Part shown: positions 17,601 to 18,772 of the stretch, piece after piece | Layout: each line of letters opens with the position of its first letter | How positions within the stretch are numbered: position 1 is the first letter of the stretch | Assembly: GCA_026770585.1 (NCBI GenBank) | Contig: MU647372.1 | Location: forward strand, 46,913 to 65,684 | Origin: Baffinella frigidus | Lineage: Eukaryota; Cryptophyceae; Cryptomonadales; Baffinellaceae | Length of the DNA stretch: 18,772 bases | Direction: 5' to 3' | Position numbers and translations under genes: made by a program | The notes under the pieces: generated by a model | What the model was told of the DNA's origin: nothing | Database searches by the model: none | What the model saw: the letters and a program-made list of their open reading frames with translations, nothing else

Positions 17601-17884
17601 ATGCTACCCGAAGACTCCTTTCGGGTGTGTTCACACCGCGGTGTAGGGGCGGTGGATTTAGTGTTTATGGGTGATGGGGTTTAGGGTTTGGGGTTTAGGG
17701 TTTAGGGTTTAGGGTTTAGGGTTTAGGGTGTAGGGTGTAGGGTTTAGGGTTTAGGGTTTTGAGTTTTGGGTTGTGGGTTTTGGGTTTATGGGGGTTGGGT
17801 TGATACCGCGGTGTAGAGGCGGTGCACTTGAAAGTCGCTCATTGCAAGACCCATCACCTTGCACGCCTGCTTGAACTCTTGCAA
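7115..17884 (-). CDS. Gene 2: EF-hand and cyclic-nucleotide-binding-domain protein, thirteen exons B to N, 5' end off the window
   Basis: Exons were found by eye as motif-bearing, phase-compatible GT..AG segments: 17807-17884, 17232-17318, 16905-16967, 16021-16130, 14658-14718, 13999-14058, 13302-13396, 12256-12348, 11265-11366, 9537-9585, 9168-9194, 7765-7826 and 7115-7199. They total 972 nt, in one frame to TGA. Domain order is an EF-hand region (B, C), one CNBD beta-barrel (D to H, with IYRLGDEGKDFWMILKGSVR and LEPGQVFG), then a tail (I to N) I do not recognise. Such proteins usually couple Ca2+ and cyclic nucleotides to signalling. No membrane segment or kinase motif is visible here, and the N-terminus lies off the right edge. 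Exon L is the weakest call, and the final TGA may instead lie past a lost splice donor. Nearly every exon has echoes in neighbouring introns. Confidence 0.78.
7205..7764 (+). repeat. Intron M-N: telomere-like units mixed with exon M tail echoes
   Basis: TTTAGGG/TTCAGGG/GTTTCGG-type units, G-rich on +, alternate with three tail echoes of exon M (SILIRE) near 7321-7350, 7439-7468 and 7630-7658. Two of them keep a donor GTATTT or GTACTC. One short C-rich piece lies at 7725-7740. Confidence 0.82.
7765..7826 (-). CDS. Gene 2 exon M: tail, unknown fold
   Basis: Acceptor CAG at 7827-7829 after a long CT tract, donor GTATTC after 7765, phase 0 in and phase 2 out. Encodes ATTTFDEEKDPLGRSILIRE. 5' copies near 8131-8178 and 8572-8611 and 3' tail echoes near 7321, 7439 and 7630 confirm the frame. 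Confidence 0.8.
7827..8740 (+). repeat. GA-rich microsatellite region in intron L-M
   Basis: Long (GA)n, (GGGAGA)n and (GAGAGC)n tracts at 7835-8360 and 8635-8740, reading as CT tracts in the transcript. Two further exon M 5' copies near 8131-8178 and 8572-8611 are each preceded by their own CT tract. The Arg/Glu or Leu/Ser open frames here are simple repeat translations. Confidence 0.9.
8741..9000. repeat. Dispersed GAGAGAGACCTGTATTACTACCAAC-type repeats
   Basis: Units of 50-70 bp start with a GA run and ACCTGTAT, continue with CTACCAAC and often end TATGNATGCACCCCC. Copies are near 8515, 8735 and 8845; relatives occur near 3220, 9850, 10125, 10165 and 16280. No gene was found here. Confidence 0.68.
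9168..9194 (-). CDS. Gene 2 exon L: tentative microexon
   Basis: GAG acceptor after a pyrimidine-rich run and donor GTCTAC after 9168 give 27 nt in phase 0, ALAVLRDPK. The open stretch continues as VYNPAE to a second GAAA|GT site at 9149, but that choice breaks phase with exon M. Its coding look is good; its borders are uncertain. Confidence 0.4.
9267..9404. mobile_element. 138-bp inverted-repeat element, family A copy 2
   Basis: Ends ACCAACCCTCACGGGAGGAC and its complement. A near-complete hairpin continues through AAAATCGTCGATTTT and CACCTGGGCAGA. Same length and same outer 12 bp as 2873-3010, but a different interior. Lies in intron K-L. Confidence 0.75.
9537..9585 (-). CDS. Gene 2 exon K: tail, one of three intact copies
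   Basis: Acceptor CAG at 9586-9588, donor GTCCCT after 9537, phase 2 in and phase 0 out, 49 nt. Encodes ALIMESSFNEYGPGVKR. Copies at 9781-9829 and 9903-9951 have the same length, acceptor and donor position and are also open. The choice of copy is arbitrary. Confidence 0.68.
9613..9751. mobile_element. 139-bp inverted-repeat element, family B copy 1
   Basis: Ends CCACTTAACAG / CCTAAGTGG with an inner palindrome CACCTTGAATTCAAGGTG. Clearly homologous along its length to 10223-10361. It sits inside the exon K repeat field, interrupting intron sequence found uninterrupted near 10020-10060. Confidence 0.78.
10223..10361. mobile_element. 139-bp inverted-repeat element, family B copy 2
   Basis: Ends CCACTTAGCAG and its complement, inner near-palindrome CACTTTGAATTCAAGGCG. 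It interrupts an exon K echo: the echo breaks off after its ACGCC (plus strand) and resumes past 10366, with about 15 bp of the echo missing. Confidence 0.78.
10894..11016. mobile_element. 123-bp inverted-repeat element in intron J-K
   Basis: Ends CCTAGCTCTGCC and its exact complement. A related CTAGCTCCGCCTCACTC lies near 8455. MITE-like, no coding capacity. Confidence 0.58.
11265..11366 (-). CDS. Gene 2 exon J: tail, unknown fold
   Basis: Acceptor CAG at 11367-11369, strong donor GTGAGT after 11265, phase 2 both ends. Encodes TGNVISRQIKPAAKLLPEQE and IRIMDNSKPENWS. Two further 5' copies lie upstream and a 3' echo near 11025-11071 keeps GTGAGT. This is the best-preserved of the three main copies. 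Confidence 0.8.
11640..11787. mobile_element. 148-bp inverted-repeat element inside an exon J copy
   Basis: Ends ATCCTGGG / CCGGGAT, then arms with AGTATTTCTGAGAAATACGA and GCAACGAAAATTACTACAC with their complements. It is flanked by GAGATCTC (11632-11639) and GAGATCAC (11788-11795), an 8-bp near-duplication as made by hAT-type elements. Without it the exon J copy would be continuous. It carries a possible GT donor and CAG acceptor in the gene's sense. Confidence 0.78.
11820..12240 (+). repeat. Telomere-like block and exon I echo in intron I-J
   Basis: GGTGTAG and GGTGCAG heptamers dominate 11880-12105 and 12165-12210, G-rich on +. At 12108-12152 lies an exon I tail echo (YPDSCFFNHASFSEN) followed by donor GTGCCT. 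Confidence 0.85.
12256..12348 (-). CDS. Gene 2 exon I: tail, unknown fold
   Basis: Acceptor CAG at 12349-12351, donor GTCCTC after 12256, phase 2 both ends. Encodes WFWQSEGRANNAAGPKYPDS and RFFNYASFSEN. A shorter echo at 12108-12152 preserves YPDSCFFNHASFSEN, supporting the frame. I do not recognise the domain. Confidence 0.8.
12430..13165 (-). repeat. Intron H-I: decayed exon H and I echoes
   Basis: Exon H tail echoes: 12783-12842 (MYPRHPNLCKRV), 12971-13030 (YPDLQKRVMQSSW), and a short trace near 13148. A possible exon I start trace (LWQSE) lies near 12480-12510. A 26-bp perfect palindrome at 12781-12806 spans the donor of the farthest exon H echo. Telomere-like units fill about 12680-12780. 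Confidence 0.7.
13165..13300 (+). repeat. Telomere-like block next to the exon H donor
   Basis: TTTAGGG and TTTGTG-type units, G-rich on +, interrupted by a tiny ACCAGGA donor echo at 13226. It abuts the GTACAC donor of exon H. Confidence 0.85.
13302..13396 (-). CDS. Gene 2 exon H: CNBD C-terminal strand and helix
   Basis: Acceptor CAG at 13397-13399, donor GTACAC after 13302, phase 0 in and phase 2 out. Encodes EGTKLLNVTRSELAVMYPRH then PDLRKRVMQCS. This matches the last CNBD strand and the helix with H-P-x-L-x-x-x-V. Confidence 0.87.
13533..13593 (-). repeat. 5' echo of gene 2 exon H
   Basis: CAG acceptor then EGTKLLNVTRSELAIMYPRH, after which homology ends at CTGCAC. It is almost identical to exon H but lacks its 3' third and donor. 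It lies upstream of exon H, and a (CA)n run lies between them at 13470-13490. Confidence 0.82.
13595..13770 (+). repeat. Telomere-like block in intron G-H
   Basis: TTTGGGG units then TTTAGGG/TTCAGGG units, G-rich on +, between the exon H 5' echo and the exon G tail echo. Confidence 0.9.
13776..14330. repeat. Exon G echoes and a pair of inverted flanking copies
   Basis: Exon G tail echo at 13776-13830 (4-bp gain, frame lost) and head echo at 14189-14212 (LIHEDHYA). About 13893-13940 and 14268-14325 are inverted copies sharing CAGTTGA.TG.TTTGTG and CCTGGTACT. They enclose exon G, so the exon lies in a potential 430-bp hairpin. Confidence 0.65.
13999..14058 (-). CDS. Gene 2 exon G: CNBD cassette middle
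   Basis: Acceptor CAG at 14059-14061, donor GTTCGT after 13999, phase 0 both ends. Encodes VIHEDHDAGFMRREAAEAAQ. The RREAAEA stretch sits where the family usually has P-R-x-A-T-V. The other open frame (RLLKLLRF) resembles a channel helix but breaks phase with both neighbours. Confidence 0.72.
14510..14890. repeat. Exon F echoes, GAA tract and a GCTATCTTAGGGG repeat
   Basis: 14566-14606 is a tail echo (PGQVFGVFGVDA, then GTGTCC). 14853-14889 is a head echo with an in-frame TGA. A GAA-rich tract is at 14515-14555. GGTGCTATCTTAGGGGTTC occurs three times at 14735-14800, with an inverted copy at about 14840-14853. Confidence 0.7.
14658..14718 (-). CDS. Gene 2 exon F: CNBD phosphate-binding cassette start
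   Basis: Acceptor CAG at 14719-14721, donor GTTCGA after 14658, phase 2 in and phase 0 out. Encodes KDINCKELRVLEPGQVFGVD then A. The Glu that normally follows FG and contacts the ribose is Val here. Confidence 0.85.
15285..15499. mobile_element. 215-bp inverted-repeat element with a central 38-bp palindrome
   Basis: Arms of about 29 bp start CACTCGAGACTGGAAGAGGG. A perfect palindrome with half GGTCACGTATCGGGCGGAA lies at 15391-15428. It splits an exon E echo: CTCAAGGGCTCTGTG on one side and GGCTCAAG|TACC on the other (minus strand). Confidence 0.75.
15500..15956 (-). repeat. Downstream echoes of gene 2 exon E
   Basis: 15892-15956 is near-perfect: TAG acceptor, then IYRLGDEGKDFWMILKGSVR, then donor GTATGC. 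15752-15822 has a stop and a frameshift. 15500-15562 (ICRVGDEAKDSWTILKGSV) has an element inserted at its end. The exon 3' halves look progressively more decayed moving away from exon E. Confidence 0.82.
16021..16130 (-). CDS. Gene 2 exon E: CNBD beta-barrel, first half
   Basis: Acceptor CAG at 16131-16133, donor GTAATC after 16021, phase 0 in and phase 2 out. Encodes LIRRSVAKTFSEGQQI, YRLGDEGKDFWMILKGSVRL. The F-x-x-G-x-x-I-x-x-x-G-D-x-G-x-x-F pattern and L-x-G-S-V are diagnostic of the cNMP-binding family. Confidence 0.93.
16140..16340. repeat. Tandem repeat and exon E head echo in intron D-E
   Basis: A unit of about 65 bp (GATAGAG..TTAATACTAGCGACGGTTGTTAACA) occurs twice at 16140-16265. 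At 16309-16330 a head echo of exon E (LIRRSW) follows a GACAG acceptor. Confidence 0.65.
16395..16860 (-). repeat. Exon D tail echoes in intron D-E
   Basis: 16767-16795 (RGGPEETNHK, donor GTCCCC), 16507-16545 (SGGPEATTHE, donor GTCCCC) and about 16395-16410 (RGGPEM). Each of the first two is followed in the transcript by a pyrimidine-rich CCCTTCCCCC tract. Short C-rich CCCTAAA pieces lie at 16410-16435 and 16797-16816. Confidence 0.75.
16905..16967 (-). CDS. Gene 2 exon D: entry to the CNBD
   Basis: Acceptor CAG at 16968-16970, donor GTCCCC after 16905, phase 0 both ends, 21 codons: VVLLHNKVPFLSGGPEETTR plus E. The KVPFLSG..EE pattern is the usual helix leading into a cyclic-nucleotide-binding fold. 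Confidence 0.82.
16975..17225 (+). repeat. Telomere-like block and exon C end echoes in intron C-D
   Basis: TTTGGGG units 16980-17055 and TTTAGGG/TTTCGGG units 17145-17220, G-rich on +. Between them the exon C end (GACTCG and donor GTACGT or GTCAGT) occurs three times with about 25-bp spacing. Confidence 0.85.
17232..17318 (-). CDS. Gene 2 exon C: second EF-hand loop and exit helix
   Basis: Acceptor CAG at 17319-17321, donor GTCTCT after 17232, phase 0 both ends, 29 codons: VVGKGKDVSGIYYDQFLEKF then LPPQPDIDS. The loop lacks several canonical acidic ligands, so Ca2+ binding by this hand is doubtful. An echo at 17411-17437 reads AGKDTGNI, nearer the consensus. Confidence 0.8.
17325..17800 (+). 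repeat. Intron B-C: telomere-like blocks with exon B and C echoes
   Basis: TTCAGGG units 17330-17395 and TTTAGGG units 17650-17760, G-rich on +. Exon B tail echoes are at 17458-17502 (GLALSDSQVHRLYTA, donor GTATGA) and 17637-17653. An exon C loop echo is at 17411-17437 (AGKDTGNI). 17515-17575 is C-rich on +, an inverted block. Confidence 0.82.
17807..17884 (-). CDS. Gene 2 exon B: EF-hand helix region
   Basis: Acceptor CAG at 17885-17887, donor GTATCA after 17807, phase 0 both ends, 26 codons: LQEFKQACKVMGLAMSD and FQVHRLYTA. It is the exit helix of one EF-hand (the preceding loop end NGTLE is seen at 18641) and the entry helix of the next. Confidence 0.85.
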
Positions 17885-17922
17885 CTGCAGGGATTGTGGG
17901 TGCGGGGTTCAGCGCTTAGCGA

Positions 17923-18076
17923 CCAGTTTCATCTCGAAAGATGCCTGAATCAGTTCCCTAATTAGCGTTTTCATCTGATTATGATGCCTAATTGAATTTA
18001 CTATGCCCTAAGTAATTTCTCCTATTGAACCTCCTATAGAAAAGGAACTGATTCAGTTATCTTCAGAGACGAAGTT
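17923..18076. mobile_element. About 150-bp inverted-repeat element upstream of exon B
   Basis: Arms TTTCATCTC.GAAAGAT..CTGAATCAGTTCC and the complement near 18044-18074, with an AT-rich interior. MITE-like, and located between exon B and its head echo. Confidence 0.65.
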
Positions 18077-18109
18077 GTTAGGGTTGAGTGTTTGGTGCTC
18101 TACGCGTCC

Positions 18110-18148
18110 GAGACCCATCACCTTGCATGCCAGCTTGAACTCTTGCAA
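18110..18148 (-). repeat. Head echo of gene 2 exon B
   Basis: Acceptor-like ACAG then LQEFKLACKVMGL, then homology ends. Located upstream of exon B. Confidence 0.75.
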
Positions 18149-18229
18149 CTGTATTGGGGATTTTGGTTTCGGTGCTTAGCCAACCGGATAGTGAAAGGCT
18201 TTATGGCTATAGGAACATGATTCAAAGGA

Positions 18230-18772
18230 GTTCGGAAGAGGCAGCTAGGGTTTCGTGTTAAGGGGGTTGAGTGTATGGTTCCGGTTTCCGGGTTCCGGGT
18301 TCCGGGTTCCGGGTTGCGGGTTGCTGGTTGCGGGTTGCGGGTTGCGGGTTGAGGGTTGAGGAATCGTGGTCTGGGGTTCACGGTTTAGGGATTATAATTT
18401 CAGATTTAGGGCTTAGGGTGAGGGATGCGGGTCAGGATCTAGGGTTTAGGGTCCAGGGTTTAGGTTTTAGGGTTTGGGGTTTGGGGTTTGGGGTTTCGGG
18501 GGTTGAGTTTCTGGCTGAGGGTTCAGGTCTGAGCGCGTGGGGTTAGGGTGAGGGTTAGGGTTAGGGTCAGGGTTCGGGTTAGGGTTCGGGTTCGGGTTCG
18601 GGTTCGGGTTCGGGTTCGGGTTCGGGTTCGGGTTGCGTACTTCGAGCGTGCCGTTCTCGTTTCGGGTTTTGGGTTTGGGGTGTAGGGTTTAGGGTTTAGG
18701 GTTTAGGGTTTAGGGTTTAGGGTTTAGGGTTTAGGGTTTGGGGTTTAGGGTTTAGGGTTTAGGGTTTAGGGT
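18230..18772 (+). repeat. Telomere-like block to the window edge, with a short EF-hand fragment
   Basis: Locally homogeneous runs of TTCCGGG, TTGCGGG, TTTGGGG, TTAGGG, TTCGGG and finally TTTAGGG (18675-18772). At 18641-18657 lies a tiny coding-like piece reading NGTLE and then donor GTACGC (minus), the end of an EF-hand loop that fits directly before exon B in phase. I take it as an echo of an exon beyond the right edge. Confidence 0.82.

Noticed and set aside
18660-18772. True chromosome end
   Set aside because: The array orientation would fit a right-hand telomere, but similar arrays fill introns throughout, a TTTGGGG variant interrupts it, and gene 2 needs exons beyond it.
1-18772. CRISPR array, tRNA or rRNA genes
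   Set aside because: The regular repeats are telomere-like heptamers, minisatellites or exon copies without unique spacers; no cloverleaf or rRNA-like segment was seen by eye, though a covariance-model scan was not possible.

Overview
This is nuclear DNA of a unicellular eukaryote, probably a flagellated microalga or related protist. The plant-type telomere motif TTTAGGG and its variants occur throughout. Coding segments are short, GC-rich exons with GT..AG introns, and there is no bacterial-style gene packing. The species cannot be named from the sequence.

The long open frames are mostly misleading. The real coding content is two minus-strand genes in many short exons (27-110 nt). I rebuilt them from splice sites, reading-frame phase and family motifs. 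Gene 1 (4251 down to 402, continuing off the left edge) encodes a class I heme peroxidase of the cytochrome c peroxidase / ascorbate peroxidase type. It has a mitochondrial-style presequence, a hydrophobic sorting segment and the distal R-L-A-W-H motif. Six exons join in phase to give 137 codons. Gene 2 (17884 down to 7115, 5' part beyond the right edge) encodes a protein with EF-hand elements, then one cyclic-nucleotide-binding fold, then an unrecognised C-terminal tail. Thirteen exons join in phase to give 323 residues and a tentative TGA stop.

The introns are the unusual part. Many consist of degenerate telomere-like repeats, nearly always with the G-rich strand on +, so the pre-mRNAs would carry the C-rich CCCTAAA strand. 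Next to most exons lie one or more partial or full copies of that same exon, here called echoes. They often keep the splice donor, and many look progressively more decayed with distance. A few echoes are full length, open and flanked by good splice sites, so they could be alternative exons (exon 5 of gene 1, exon K of gene 2).

The window also carries many short inverted-repeat elements resembling MITEs: 138-bp and 139-bp families with two copies each, several ~120-215 bp single copies, and a 589-bp very GC-rich element with perfect 18-bp ends. At least four sit inside exon echoes. One (11640-11787) carries possible splice sites, as introner elements do.

Layout left to right: 1-4251 gene 1; 4252-7114 intergenic or 3' region with inverted-repeat elements, the GC-rich element, a telomere-like block and exon N echoes; 7115-17884 gene 2; 17885-18772 intron of gene 2 with an EF-hand echo, ending in a nearly pure TTTAGGG array. 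No RNA gene, CRISPR array or prokaryotic operon is visible.
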